From the NCBI RefSeq assembly GCF_041296385.1, contig NC_091013.1:32559001-32623000 (forward strand): 64,000 nt of DNA. Direction: 5' to 3'. Below the pieces are notes generated by a model, which saw only the letters and a list, made by a program, of their open reading frames with translations, did no database searches and was not told where the DNA came from. Shown here in pieces: positions 37,481 through 50,451 of this stretch. Numbering within the stretch: position 1 is the first letter of the stretch; each line of letters opens with the position of its first letter. Made by a program: the position numbers and the translations under genes. This stretch comes from Aphelocoma coerulescens (Eukaryota > Chordata > Aves > Passeriformes > Corvidae).

Positions 37481-38166
37481 TGCATATTGCAAATCCTTCA
37501 ATGTGAAGATGTGGTTTGATGATGTGGTAAAGCTCAAACAATTCTAGTCCTTGGTGAAAAATGCCTTGAGCCTCTAATACAAAGTCTCAGGTGTTCATAA
37601 ACTCCTTCTGCCTGTTTCAAATGTGTTCAAAGCAGTTTGATGGATTAACTCTCTGTCAGTAGACTTTATACTTGGTCAGCATTGCCTGTCCCAATCCAAC
37701 CACCTGCAGTTACTGCAACAGTTTTTGCTGTTCTTTCTAACTCCTGCTCATTGCCACTCAGGATCATGCTCTCCAGTTGTTGCAAGTTTTGGGCCTTATA
37801 ATTCCACCTTTTTTTTTGCTGTTTGCCTCCACTGGGCTTTCATTAATTATGTCTGCAGTGAGCTTTCTTTTGCAGCTGATGTCTCCAATGCACCTTTCCT
37901 TGGTTACTTTTCTTTGAATGAGACCTCCTGTCTTGTGTTAGAATTCTGCACCACCAAAAGACTGGATTTTCCAAAATACCTCATGCAGCAGCCAATGCAG
38001 TAACCATCCCATGCTGTGGATGCAACATTCTTATCTTCCTGACCCAGCCTTACCCAATGGAGTCCTGACTAGATAGAGGCACAGATTTTAGTCCTGCTGG
38101 GTGTCAAGCTGGGAAGGCTGTTTTGCAGCAAGATGCCACTTTCTAAACCCTAGTTGCAGAGATGCT

Positions 38167-38856
38167 TCAGCAAAAGCAATGAGAAAAAGGCACAGAGGCA
38201 AGGCCAGCTGTCCTTAGAGGACCTACAGGAGGACTGGGGTTGTCAGTGGCCAATCTGGCATCAGGGCAGGGAAAGCTTGCCTGTAATACAGCAAGTCTGA
38301 CTGCAGCCTGGAAAGTGAGGAGCAGCTGTTTCCTGAGTTCAGGAACAGAGCCGGTTCCCCTGATCCCCACAAAAGGGGAAATCCAAAGATAAGGAAGAGT
38401 CCTGAGGGAAAGAAGGAAAATGGTTGGGAACCTCCTTAGTTCTTTGGTGTCCACAGAAAGGTCCAGAAACAGGACAGAGCCACCAGCCAAGGTAAGAGGC
38501 TTATTCTCCATATTTTCTCCTCTATCTTTTGAACATTTTGTATCAGGAACAGCATAGCACTGATACCTCTTCAGCTTCTTGTGACTACACAGCTTCTGAT
38601 CTCTGACCAGAGCCAGGAATTCACAACAATGCTCTTTGGATCCCAAACATGTACACCTGTACCTCTTTACCTGTTTGAAGCATTTTCTCAGGCCCATTAC
38701 AGCAGCTGATCCCCAACATCTCCTGGGAAAGTCTGCCTGGCCCTCTAGCGTCAGGTTTCTGTGAGAACCAGCTGCTCTCTGGTCACAGAGACGTTTCTTT
38801 GGCTGGTGTTGTGAGAGGTACATAGCAGCCATTAGAACACTTGAATGTGTGTGCAT
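38167..38856 (-). other. Open reading frame of 229 codons, function unknown
   Basis: Longest open frame outside the LTR mosaic. At this base composition a 229-codon frame is unusual but not impossible in 64 kb. The middle is rich in Cys, Lys and Arg (FKQVKRYRCTCLGSKEHCC then KLCSHKKLKRYQCYAV, around residues 60-100), without the spacing of a known zinc finger. The C-terminal half is Leu/Pro-rich. No signal peptide, family match or flanking promoter is evident. Probably non-coding, possibly a lineage-specific ORF or an exon-containing region. Confidence 0.2.
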
Positions 38857-39970
38857 ACATAGATGTATGCTGTGTACATAAAATGCACAGCAATGATGAT
38901 GATTTGGCTGGAAAAAAGCTTTGATGAAGTAAAACTATGCTGTGCCTCTACTTAACCCTTCCTGAACCTCACCAGTCATTCATCCAGCATCAGCTTATGT
39001 ATCACAACTCACACCATTGCATTTCAACTCAGCACAGAGCAGCCTTGGTCCCTGTACTGGCCCTAGGATGGAATGATTTCACTGAAAAGGTCTCCTCCTG
39101 CCCAGCTCTCCAGAGACTTGAGCCAATCTGGAGACCAGCTCGGCCTCTGCTGAGAACATGACTGCCCCAAAACATCAGGAGCTATCTGATGTGTGTCATC
39201 CCTGCATGTCTCCCTGGTGAATCAGAGGCACAATGCAGTGAGACTTTTGCAGAAGGACAGCTGCCCACAGAGCTGGCCCAGGCAGCTGAGAGATGCTGGC
39301 AGCAATCATCCTAAAATAGTGCAGGGTGGGACTACAGCTGGGGTGTCGATGGTTGCTGCTTTCATTTTCTTGCTTGAGAAGAATAGAAACCTGGGGTTGA
39401 AACCAGACAGCAAGGCCTCCTCCTGGAGGCTGGCTGCTCTGGGGTCACCAGGCACTGAGTCCGCTATGGGAGGCAGGAGCTCTCTGGTTGTCCATGAGAG
39501 GCATATTCTGGGTGAATGCTATTCACAGTTTGGAGCAGAGATTTTTGCTCTTGCTGTTGTATGCCATACTTGTGAAGCGGGATGAGCGTTGGGAGATACT
39601 TCAGGTGGTGGAGGCATAACAGTGTGCACAAGAAACTTAGACTCTAGCTCTTCACCCATCATCTCTTGTGCTTTTAATCACCCTCTCCAGCCTTATATTC
39701 TAGGCCAAGTCAGTAATGCAGCACTAAGTCTGCCACAGGCCCTCTCTTGGAGTCATGGAGGTGAGATGATTCTAAAAGTGCTGTAAGATAACCATAAGGA
39801 TTTCTAGTCCTACCTGCTAAACTGCCTCCATCCCTTCTACACCAGGATTCTCTGTTCCCCATGTTTTCCAGGTGGAAAGCTCTTTCTTTTTTTCCTCCAT
39901 TGATGACTTAGGTTTTAACTTTAATATTTTTCAAATCCTGTACTGCCTAGTGTGTAACTCCGAAGTTTCG

Positions 39971-40342
39971 TGTGGCCTGTTAGCTGCTGTTCTCTCATGC
40001 TGGTTAGACATAACAAACCCTCTCTAGGTTTGCACTTCAAGGACACCTTGTTGTCCCAGGCACCGAAATATGTAAACTAAAGACCTTTGAGAGGAGAGGC
40101 AAAGTTGGGGTAATTACATCATTAACTGAAATTATAATTGGAGAATTAACCCTGATAAGCAAATGGACCAAAGTTATAAAAGTGTGAAGAACCCATGACC
40201 CAGCGTCCATCTTGGGTGGAGACCCTTGGAGGCTTTTGACTGCCCAGGGTGTACCTTTGAAGGCCCTTCAAATAAATAACTACTTTTATTCTCTTAATCT
40301 TGTTTAGCCTCTGTTTTCAGGTAGCCAATTTGAGGCATCACA
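39971..40342 (+). mobile_element. Solo LTR of an endogenous retrovirus (ERVL-like)
   Basis: The 3' part has LTR architecture in plus orientation: TATAAA (40175-40180), a conserved-looking block CCATGACCCAGCGTCCATCT, AATAAA (40271-40276) and an end at ...GGCATCACA (40342). The clear start is TGTCCCAGGCACC at 40052, but sequence from about 39971 may belong to the same LTR. I see no target-site duplication and no internal retroviral coding sequence, so it is a solo LTR. The ERVL assignment is from memory of similar songbird LTRs and is tentative. Confidence 0.65.
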
Positions 40343-42654
40343 ATGGTTGCACTTTCTTTTCATTAAATCCTTTTGATTTCTGTATTTAAACAGTGTTGAG
40401 ATGATTATTTCTGAGGATGGGATATCAAGGATTGCAGAAAGCCTGGAACAAAAAAGGTGCATTTGAACATTGCAAGAAAAGCAGAATATGCAGAAAGACT
40501 GTTATTGATTCCTTCTTGTTTCTGCATGGTTCAGAGTTATAACCAGCACCCCCAACAAGTGTCTGATGCAGTAGTAATTAGCCAGGACTTCCCCAAATCT
40601 CACTGGTGTATGCTTGTACAGTCAGCTAGTCCCACCTGTCAAAATCCCACCAGCTGTCTTCTCTTCCTGATGCCATAAATATTGTTCTGAATTATTGCTT
40701 AGATGAAGAGGAACCAGGTGAGACAGTGGAGATTAATTCCTGTCTGACCCTCCATTGTGTCAAATGCAAACCATTTTCATCTTGTCAGCATCAATAAAAG
40801 ATACAAATAAACCAGAGGTTCTGGTTTCCATCACTTGCCTTTCTTTCTCTGAATGGCACTGCTCTTTTCTTGACATCTGCTTGTTCCCTGTAGCAGTTTT
40901 TCTTTCATTTTGGGTTATAATACTAAATGGGGCAACGACTTTCAGCTGGATCATAAGACAAGGATGTTTAATGGGTCATACCCAGTATCCAAAGTAGAAA
41001 GCAAATACTAAACCCAACTGAAAATGAGATCATCTACAAACAAAGTATGGTCATAGCTGGCATAGTTTGTTCATCAGGTTAGAAAACCTAGTCTGTAATC
41101 TACCAAAGAGTCCTGAGAAGTTTCATGAATATGAAAACAGCAGAATTATAGAGGAAATATTCAAAACACACAAAATGTGATAAATGGGATTCTCCTGCAC
41201 AGAAGTTAAACCTAATGAGTTTGAATTTGGACAATTTGTATTTCAGAATGACATCTAATTCTGCATCAGAATCCCACTGCCTGTCTTGAGAGGTCAACAG
41301 AAACTTATTTTTTGGACCTGTAACCCTTGGGGTCTGTGTGAAATATCCAGTTGAACATGGCAGAACTGCCCTTCATGGTCTGGGGGGTTTCAAATACACC
41401 TCAGCTGAATCCCGTTGGTTCAGAAGTCCTCAGTAATATTTCTATTAAGAGGAAACAACAAAATGAAGCTCAAACTCCTACACCTGTAGCTCAATTTCTT
41501 ACCCTTCCACTCTGACTCAAGACGGGACAGTTAACCAGGTGATTTTTGTGAGAGTGGGGCGAAGGAGGAGGAGATACCTATGAAAATATTCAAGGCTGCT
41601 CTGATGGGGATGTGAAGTATTGGGGCAAAAGAGCCAGAGAAACACCAGATTGTGAGGATGAGGATGGTTTAATAGGCATATCAGCAGCTTTTCTGCAACA
41701 GCATGACATTGTATGAACATGAAAAAACTCAAACCCCTTATAACTCCCTTAGCACCCTGAGAGCAATAAACTAGACCTCACAGATGAAGTACTTGAAGTG
41801 TTCCTCTCCTCCTTCTATATATAGTCCAAAACCACAACAGGATGTTTCTATTTATGGAAATCGAATATTACACACAGAGAAAAGAATAAGTGTAAAAGTA
41901 GAAGAAGGATGGACAGAGAAAAATAGTTCAGATTATTCAGTAGAGTAATCAAAGTTGCAAAGACAAAGGTAATATTTTTAACATTTTGCTCTTACACCCT
42001 GTCTTTTCTACATTCTTATCCTGGCTATAACTTGTAGTTGTCTAGAGATCTCTTGGGATGTAGTCACATTATTACTTTGCTGTAAAATACCCCTGGGATA
42101 TGGAATGGATATGTAAGAATTGCTTAGTTTGCGGGAAGATTCCTTTACACAGTTCTTTGGAAATTGAGGTACATCCCACCTAACTGCAACTATAAAGTAC
42201 TTTTAACCATGCAAGGTTGCAATGGTATCAGTCATGTTGCTTTTTAAATCTCTTTTCTTGCTTTCACCCCTTACAGAGGGAAACCTGGGGACTAACTGTC
42301 CTTATTTCCATGCCTTAAATTATCTGGCATAAAGTCTCTTTGGATCCTGTGTGTTTGATTCAATGGTAAATCAGTTTTTCTGGGCTTTATTTGTTTTCCT
42401 CCTCCAGGACAAAGCCCTTGGTTACTGCCTTTGCCCTTTCACTGCTCTGTGCACCCTTCATGGGTATAGGTGTGCATGTTTTATTCATAGCCTGGGGTTA
42501 TCTTTCTGCCAGTACCATTCCTCCCTTTTGTTTTTTTTTCCTCTTGCCCTCAAGTCAGTGTACAATATCAAGTGCATCTGTTGTTTATTGATTTATGCTC
42601 TGAGACTAGTGCTCAAGAAACCTTTTACATGCAGAGAAGACTTCATTTATAACT
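40343..42654. other. Unique sequence, no gene recognised
   Basis: No recognised repeat and no convincing coding frame. A good acceptor-like tract (CTTTCACCCCTTACAG, ~42276) is not followed by a plausible exon. Confidence 0.55.
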
Positions 42655-42895
42655 GAAATACTGGGACCTCTTGGCTGGAACGAAACAGCCGGATAACAGC
42701 GCCAGTAACACAACTCAGCAGCTCTCAGAGAGAAACTGAAGAACACCATATCTAATTGAAGCAACAAGGGATAGTTAACTACTGTGGGAAGAATGTAATT
42801 GCTTATGCTGGAAACTGGCCAAGACACTGGGGTTAACATTTCTTCCCTTACAAAACACATGCTGGGACCTTTAACTGGCTACTGCTAATTATAAT
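42655..42895. repeat. Probable ancient dispersed vertebrate repeat
   Basis: The blocks AATTGAAGCAACA, GAATGTAATTGC, CTGGCCAAGACACTGGGGTT with the following AACA, and TGGGACCTTTAA occur in the order I remember from a repeat dispersed in fish and other vertebrate genomes (a segment around GGCCAGGACACCGGGGTTAA and GGGATCTTTAATGACC). Similarity is spread over ~130 bases. I cannot name the family with confidence, and element strand and limits are approximate. Confidence 0.5.
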
Positions 42896-45800
42896 TACCC
42901 CAAATAACACTGTCTAAACCACTTTTTACTATCACATCACAGTATCAACTTTATTATTATTAATGCACCCTTCAGAATAGTGTTTTTGCAGTCTGCCACA
43001 CAACAAAGTAATTCACAGAATGCTAATAAAGCTGTACCCAAACAGCTTCAAATCAGTGGATTGAGCATGAAAAAAGTCCAAAATAAATACAACTCCTACT
43101 TTCAAATGAGTTTTATTTGTAGCAAAATCTAAAAATGTCAGAAAATATAACTTGAGTAGAAAAATAGTGCATATGGGTAGGTGGATTTGGCTGGTGAATT
43201 TAATTTAGCTCCACTGTCCTGAGTCTGTAAAGAAAGAAAACAGATTGAAATTTCTCCTCTACTGTGTTGTACAGTGGCTGGAAAGATTCCTAAAAACTTT
43301 GGGGGATAAGTTAGCATAACTTGTGTCCATCTCACTTTTGTCCATGCTACTGACATTTGAAGAAATATAACTGTATTGGTCTCAGGGATACTTACAGTCA
43401 AAGAAAACTTTGCAGTTTAACACTTGAGCTTCATGAATACATTTAAAATTACATGACCAAAATGGTTGCAGTTTCGTTACCTACTAGTCAGGTTCAGCTG
43501 AGGAAAATTTCTCTCATAATGTCTAGGCTTGAATGATAATCACTAATGGCACTCAGCACATGCCTTTAAATGTGTTTTCTTTTTCTACTTCTCTATTAAC
43601 TATCATTTAATGTAAATTACTTAATGTACATATAAGTAAAAAAAATACATCTCTTTTGGTCTAAAATCTCTATCAGTTATTTTAAATAACAGCCTGTGCA
43701 GGATATAGCTGGCCAGAAGCATGAGAAATGCAGAGAGTTGTGTTCAAGCCTGTACCATCACCATATTCAAATCCACAGCTCCCACAGCTTTCAGCCAATG
43801 GTTCCGTGGCTAATACCTTTGGCAGTAGGTTCCAGAGCTGTTGAAGTGGGGCTTCTGTTGGACACAGGGATGAAAGGGCAAATCCCACCATCCTGTTGTG
43901 TTACAGAGCCCTCACTGCCCCTTGCACAGTGCAATTCCAGCTTTTAAAGTTTTCCCAACATCTGGGAAGAGAGCACCCCCAAGTAACACCATTCTGGCCA
44001 GGGGCGGTTCTTCAGAGCCTGCCAGTGGATCTCATGGCCATTGACATAGAGCAGAGGGACAACAATAGATGTCCATATTAGTGACACTACTCTGGGTACG
44101 ATCTCCTCAACTTGGATTTGATGTCTAGGCTGGTTTGGGGCTTCTGAGAAAAAGATGCTGAAGGTAAAGCATGCAAGTATGCATATTGGCTGTAATGGGG
44201 CCACTCCTGTGTATCTACTTGTAAGAATGGAGCTGTAAGTTTTAATTTTACAAGGACCTCAGTAAAGGCTTCTGCTAAACCTGCTGGTAGGAGGGAGGTC
44301 TGGGTGCCGACAGCCCTTCCAAAATCTCACTGCAGCATCTTTAACAAGTCACTTTCCACCCAGCCCGGTCCCTGTCCATGGAAGCGTAGTAGCGGTTCAC
44401 ACTCTCACACTTGGAAGCAGTACTTAGAAAGAGTTACCAGCTTGTTTTCCTGAGGATACTGCCACAGGGAATACAGTGATCTAATAGCAAGATTTTTGAT
44501 TAATTAGATTATCTCTCCCTGTCAGTGTTGCCTCTCTCATGTCTTTAACTGATCATGTCTACAACAGTACTAGAAATAATGTAAGGAAACTATCCTGAGA
44601 TCTGGGGAAAATTTAGCCCCCACCCCACCCTCTTGCTCTGCTGTTCTCAACATACCAGAAATCAATATGTGCCAATAGCATCTTCCTTCTAAACAGGTTT
44701 AAGTCTATGATATTGTCATAGGTTGTCACAGTCTTCTTAAGTTATGGGTTTGTGTGGGTTATGTGTGTGGTTTTATAAATTATTTCTTTCATTTCTGCAG
44801 AGCTAAGAGAGCTCTGTGATGAATAATAGTCCTGTATTTGCAGAATTTATATTGCTAGTAGTTAGAAGGATGGATGTTCCAGTCTGCTGAAGATTTTAAA
44901 ATCTGATTTGCTTCTGAAGAAGAATTAACTTGAATGTTTTAAGGCTTAACAAAGAAGGAGTTTAAAAAATACTTTAGATAAATTCAGAGTTCAACAGTGT
45001 AGTGTTTTATGCCAGTGCTTACTTGTTTTTCTATATTGAAATATATAATAAAAGGTGACTATAATTGGAGAGGAAATTCATTTGTGCAGTTAATGAGGCA
45101 TTTTTATTTATGAATACAATAAACAAACAGAATAAAATGTTGCATAGTCCGAGAATATATGGCCCCATCAAAGTTTCTGTATCCAAGTTCTCTTGAGGAA
45201 GATGCTTAAGCCAATAGAGCTGAGCTTGACTTAGAATTCCCTGAGGTGCCACAAACATGCAAACCCTATTTTTCAGGCTGGGTTTCAGGCCATGCAGAGA
45301 GCTGGTTGCTCTCCCAGCACTGGCACACAGCCTGCAGGGGCATGCAGGCTGGTGAGGACAGGGGGGCAGCAGCAGTGCCTGGCTGAGAGTGACAGTGGGA
45401 GGGTGCTCTTGGTGTCCCTGGAGGTTGTTGTCACGCCTACAGCAAAACACCCAGATTCTGAAGTACTGTGGCCATGTGAAAGACATGATGGAGAGGTCAT
45501 GTGGCTGACATTTTGGAATGCATGCAATGGATCCTGGAAAAAGGAGAGATTTTGGAGGATTTCAGATGTTTGGCCATGAATTTGTCCTGCTGCATGCAAG
45601 TAAAGTACGCGCAGAAGGAACTGCAAAGTTTGGTGCTCTGTATGATGTGGAGCTCCTCAGGGAAGAGCTGAAGTTCCTCTGGCGATGACTCACGCTGCCC
45701 TGGCTGATGGAGCTTGTTCCTTGACTGACACAATAGTAATTTAATATTGTTTTTCAGTTGGATTTGTTGGGTTTTAGGAGCTTGCACTAAAAATGTCTTT

Positions 45801-47564
45801 AAAAACATGCTGCAAAGCTACTTCTACTGTGCCAGTTGGGATTAGATTCCTTTAAAGGCTGTTTACTGAGAAGAGTAGATTAGAAAACCTCATCTGGGTG
45901 CATAAAGTCCCTGGGAAGAAGGTCGTGGGTTTAGTAAACATTAGACATTTCATGCTAAATTAATCCTGAGAGATTAATTCCTTACTGTTCAATATACGTT
46001 TTGTGTTATCTAAATAACTATTTAGGAAATATCAGAAATAATTTTCCCCATAATACAACATCAGAAGGTGATAGACAATCCTGAGACAACCACTGCAACT
46101 AAAAAAAGGAATAAGAAACAAAATTAAGACAACCTATACAGTGTAAGTCACACAATACCAAGAGTACAATGTCTGTGTGTATAAATTAAGATATTTAATT
46201 ACTGACTGAGTAGATTACACTCAACTACAAAAATTATGAATATTTGTGGAAATAAATCCTGGATTAGTTCTGTGCAATAACAGCTACAAAAAGAGGGGAT
46301 GAAAACTTTTTTATCTGAGGTGACTTTTAGTTATTCTAAATTAATCATTAACCTTACACCTTTGACCAACAGAAAATGTAAACTTTCAGAGGAAACACAT
46401 TTTTTAAATGCTGTTTACAGTGTTAAAGTGATTTCAATCTCAGGGCAGGGGGAATTTCATCACTATGGAGTGCTGGACAGAGGGTACATACTCAATAAGT
46501 GTACAGAGCCAGGAACAGCATCACAGATACCTTTCCTCCCAGAAGGATGTTGCTTCAACCCGAGGAATCCCAATAACCAAACTAATATGACTCAACCATT
46601 CCAAACCCACAAGATTTGCAGGGATTTCTCTTTCCTCACCCCATTTTTATGTTTCAAGTTTTGCAGGCAGGATCATTACATATCCAGCTAATTTCTGGCA
46701 TGGAGGTATTTTGGGTAGTGGGATAAATGATTTGTCAGTGTAAAGAGATGTGTGTCTTACAATGTGTGTTGTACAATGACCTAACAGCAAAGGCTCACAC
46801 AGAGGTAATTTCTTTGCTGTAAAGGAAAATGGATTTTGAATATATAGATTTGTTACTGCATAACTGTGAGGGGGACAAGGCACTGTAGGTCTATTTGATA
46901 TGTAGTGGAACCCCACCCCATGGGCTGGGGAAGGAGCTGTGCTCCACCAACTCCCTCCAGTGAATTCTCATCTGTACCTTTGTCTCATGAATTAGTTGGC
47001 GTTTTAAGGAAACCCATATGTCCATGTCATCAGTTTCTTATCCACGCAGAAATCTTATTTTAAATTCTACTGTTGTGTTTACAGAGCAAAATTATGGGCC
47101 ATATTTGTATTTTTATAACTGAGGGTAAGGTAGAACATGCCAATTAGCTCACGTTATGTTTGGGTTTTCCACGATATGCAAACATCTCTTTGGCAAAAAC
47201 TTGGCAAAGTTCCTTAGCGCAGAAATTCTGGTGCTCTCAGTAAAACACAGGTGCCAGTTAGAGTGGGTCTTGATCTCTTCAGACATCTAGAAAGGGCAGA
47301 TATGAACATTCAGATCTCTAAAACCACATCATTTCAGCTTCTGCTTTTCACAGCAGTTCTGTTCTACAGCAGCTTTACTCTAGCTGGTGTCTGGCTCCAA
47401 TAAGGGACAGCAATTTTTGCCTTAATTGCTACATTGCTAATTGCTAACATGGTTTCATAGCTTGAATTACAACTGCATATGTAAGAATTTTTTTTTTTCA
47501 CAGATCTGGCAGGAAGTCTGCTCACTTACACTTTAGAGACACTAACAGTGTCTTTTTCATCAAA
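42896..47564. other. Unique sequence, no gene recognised
   Basis: AT-leaning unique DNA. Slightly GC-richer stretches at 43.7-44.2 kb and 45.3-45.7 kb have no recognisable coding content. I see no RNA gene or mobile element. Confidence 0.55.
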
Positions 47565-48040
47565 TCATAGATTCAAGATCAGAAGGCACCAGTACAATAA
47601 TGTAGACTGGCTTTTTGTGTAATAAAGTCAAAGAAAATCAGATACTCTTTTCTTATGAGCCCCCAAGCATCTATTGTATTCACAAGACATTGAAAAAAAA
47701 TTAAATTAAAGATCACACATGATGAAGAATTTACCAGAGCACTTGTTAATTTGCTCCATAGTTAATTCTCCTGATGCTTAAAAATGTCTTTATTTACAGC
47801 TTGAATTTATCTTGATCCTGGATATCAGCATGTTTTTAACTCCTGGAGTACAGGGTAGTAGTCTGCAAAAGTAATCTCTTTTCTATATGGGTTCCTGTAG
47901 ATCACTCTCAACACCTTTTGATCCCTTAAATAGCATTAATAAATACAGCTCTTTGAGTGTCTCACTAAGTTTTATAGGCAACAAATCACTTTTGTGACCC
48001 TCTTCTGAGCCTTTCCCCATTTTTCACCATCGTCTCTCAA
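47565..48040 (-). mobile_element. Diverged ancient CR1 fragment (turtle/crocodilian-type)
   Basis: Starts TCATAGATTCAAGATCAGAAG, then carries diverged forms of GGTAAATTGTTCCAATGGTT, CACTGTTAAAAATTT...CTTATTTCCAGTCTGAATTT and CTCTTCTGAACCCTCTCCAA, in that order. These are the blocks of a CR1 lineage common in turtles and crocodilians. Minus orientation with the 3' end at left. Divergence is far greater than in the other CR1 copies here, so insertion probably predates modern birds. Confidence 0.8.
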
Positions 48041-48139
48041 TGCATCTATCAAGCCTAGACACACTGGCTACATCTAGACTAGTAAATTAAACAGAAAACT
48101 GTTTGGGTGCTTGAACTTGACTGCCCCTGGTGTTAAATT

Positions 48140-48415
48140 GTTAGCGCAGGCCCTTGTGAGGTTTCTCCGTAGATCAATGAGACAGATCCGCTCATCCCAG
48201 AGAATGTCTGAGCACAGTTTGGGCTTAGCACAAGCCAGCAGTCATTCCCAACCAGCAGCTCATCTGCAGTCACAGTGGTTTAGAAATCAGGATCGTTTAC
48301 AGGCACGGATAAGGACCATTTCACACCAGCTTTCCTCAGTGCTAGCGGGTAGCACGGGGTGCTGCTGGTAATTTACTGCAGAGGCGCGGACAGTAGTCTG
48401 GGGTGGCCTTACGAG
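48140..48415. other. Local CpG cluster in CpG-poor surroundings
   Basis: About eleven CpGs in 275 bases (GCGCAGG, TCCGTAG, GATCCGC, GATCGTT, CACGGAT, CTAGCGG, GGCGCGG and others), while neighbouring kilobases have very few. Too weak for a classical island. It could be an unmethylated enhancer, a former exon or chance. Confidence 0.4.
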
Positions 48416-48583
48416 GCTGCATTGGAGAGGGAAACACTACCTTCTTGTTCCTTCTTCTTATCTATTGTTCATGCCTTCAGATCAATGCTCCTTGCCACTC
48501 TTAATTGTCCTTGGAGCTCGTGGTGATATTATTATCATCTACTGCATTCTCAAAATATTGCCATTGTCCAAGGATCCCTGGAA

Positions 48584-48619
48584 TTTTTTTTTTCCTTTTT
48601 CTTTTTCCTTTTTTTTTTT
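48584..48619. repeat. 36-bp pure pyrimidine tract
   Basis: T-runs broken only by CC. Low-complexity sequence; no retrocopy is recognisable to its right on the complementary strand. Confidence 0.9.
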
Positions 48620-50317
48620 ACAATGGGAAGGTAGCAGGGATAAAACTTGTATTTCTAAAGGCATCTTTTTAAATTTGACTCTGTGTGTTCTTTATCTAAG
48701 CACCCTTTATAAGTGTGGGTGAGCTTTCACACATAAACATTGCGCTCTCATAATGATACATCACCATTTTTACTATAAGTTATTTTACAGTTCCTTCCAG
48801 AAAGTAGTACTAATGAAAAGATAATGAATAGCATTGTGCCAAGAATGTCTGGGAGCTCCTAAGAATTCTAAAAGTTCAGTAGGGGAATGTTCTGCCCTTT
48901 GCCATTAATGTTTGGGATGTATCAGATACCTTACTGGTAACCCATTCCTTTGTCTATGCTGCTTTCACAAAACCTTGTTGTTTCAAACTGGGGTGCTGTA
49001 CAGTTCCTCCCCAAAGGCCTCAAAAAAGTCTTTATGGTCAATGTAGCAGTGGGAATGAGAAAAAATAAAACCCTTCCCAGAGGGCAGTAAGTAAGGGTGA
49101 GGGAGATAAGTAGAATCCAGTCTGCTCTGGATTTCAGCCCTCTGGAGACTTACTCGATCTCTGGGAGATAAGTATGCGAACTGAAAGTCCTCCTACATTT
49201 GTAAAGAGGCATTTTTAGTGATAAAGCAAACATATTTGGCTCCCTCCCAGTTGCAGAAAGATTGAATTCCTAACTTGAGGTAGAACTACTCTTTTCTCTG
49301 GTAATTTCAAGATCTAAGCTACATTTTCATCATTCATCATCACATGGAAGGTGCTTGTGTGTCAGCTTCACACTGTCACATAACTGGTTAGTCAATGCAT
49401 TTGTCACATCATCTCCTGATAGTTTTCAAGTGAGGGGTTAGAATATTCTGAGGTTCCTAAAAGTCGCCTCAATGATGAATTAACTCAGCACTAGGTCTCT
49501 GCATCTCTGCTAATGGCAGACCACAGAATGACCTTTGGCATCCAGATCAAAAGGGATATGTTTGGGGACAAAGTTGGCAGCTTAAATTCAACTATTTTTA
49601 CTTCACATTTGGATTACTGTAAGCTTTGATCTCCTTACAGGTGGCATTTTTTTAGGATGCACTAATTTGATTGATTACAAACGTAGCATCATACCATAAG
49701 ATAGCAGTGCAATGTCTCAGTCCATATCTGATCAGGATTGTTGCCTACTTCAGAAGATAGTCATGTCTTAATCAAGATTTTGGTGAGGTTTAAATTAAAT
49801 ACATTTCTGCTATAGCATTAATGCTATTGTTGTGCTACTCAGTTGTTTCTCAGATATTGAATCTTTACCACTTGGGGTACATATAGATGAGAAGAGCAAG
49901 GCACTGAAGAGTTGAAAAGAGGATGGTTAAGCGACAGTCGTGCAGCAACTCCAGTGTAGGAGTTCATAGATCCTTAAATTCCTTTTGCTGATTGTAAAAA
50001 GCCCCATTCCTCCAGGATGGGAAGACATTACACCTTGTTCAGTGAGGAGGGATGTTCTGCTGAGCTGCTGTATGTACAGGGACATTGTAGGAAATATCAA
50101 GGAGACCTCCAAAGTGGAGAGACTGTGATGCTAGACTGCGAGGTCATGAGCTCAGCTGGGTTTGAGAAGTTTTGTCAGAGATACCGAATATGTCTTTTTG
50201 CTTAGCAAATTATTTCATCTAGAGGTCCTGAAAAGAAAGAATGAAACCATGTCTGCAAATCTGACTACAAAGGTCAGAAAGCACTTAAAAATTTGACACT
50301 CCTTCATCCAAACTTAC

Positions 50318-50415
50318 CTCCAGGTTTCCTTATCTCACCACGCAGGACTTCGGGACTTTCCTTTTCCTCTTTTCACTTCTTCCCCCCACTCTCCCTGCCT
50401 CCACTCCTTCCCCAG
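50318..50415 (-). other. Candidate purine-rich non-coding exon
   Basis: Read on the minus strand, acceptor CAACAATCTGCCTAG precedes 98 nt of purine-rich sequence ending CCTGGAG|GTAAGTTT, a donor that matches the U1 consensus almost completely. All three frames contain a stop near the 3' end, so it would be untranslated or lncRNA. It lies ~0.9 kb downstream, in minus orientation, of the CpG island at 51.3-51.6 kb, which could supply a promoter. Confidence 0.2.
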
Positions 50416-50451
50416 CTAGGCAGATTGTTGATACAAAAGGTTGCTGGGTTG

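Larger units (their letters stand above)
36718..39970. other. Unique sequence, no gene recognised
   Basis: Contains a short TATG repeat near 37.47 kb and a 229-codon minus-strand open frame at 38.17-38.86 kb, listed separately. A plus-strand segment 38457-38491 is bounded by GTGTCCACAG and CCAAG|GTAAGA and is open in all frames. It is too short for a call. Confidence 0.5.

Noticed and set aside
38457..38491. 35-nt plus-strand segment between GTGTCCACAG and CCAAG|GTAAGA
   Set aside because: Good signals, but the segment is so short that three open frames mean nothing. It lies opposite another open frame and has no upstream pyrimidine tract.
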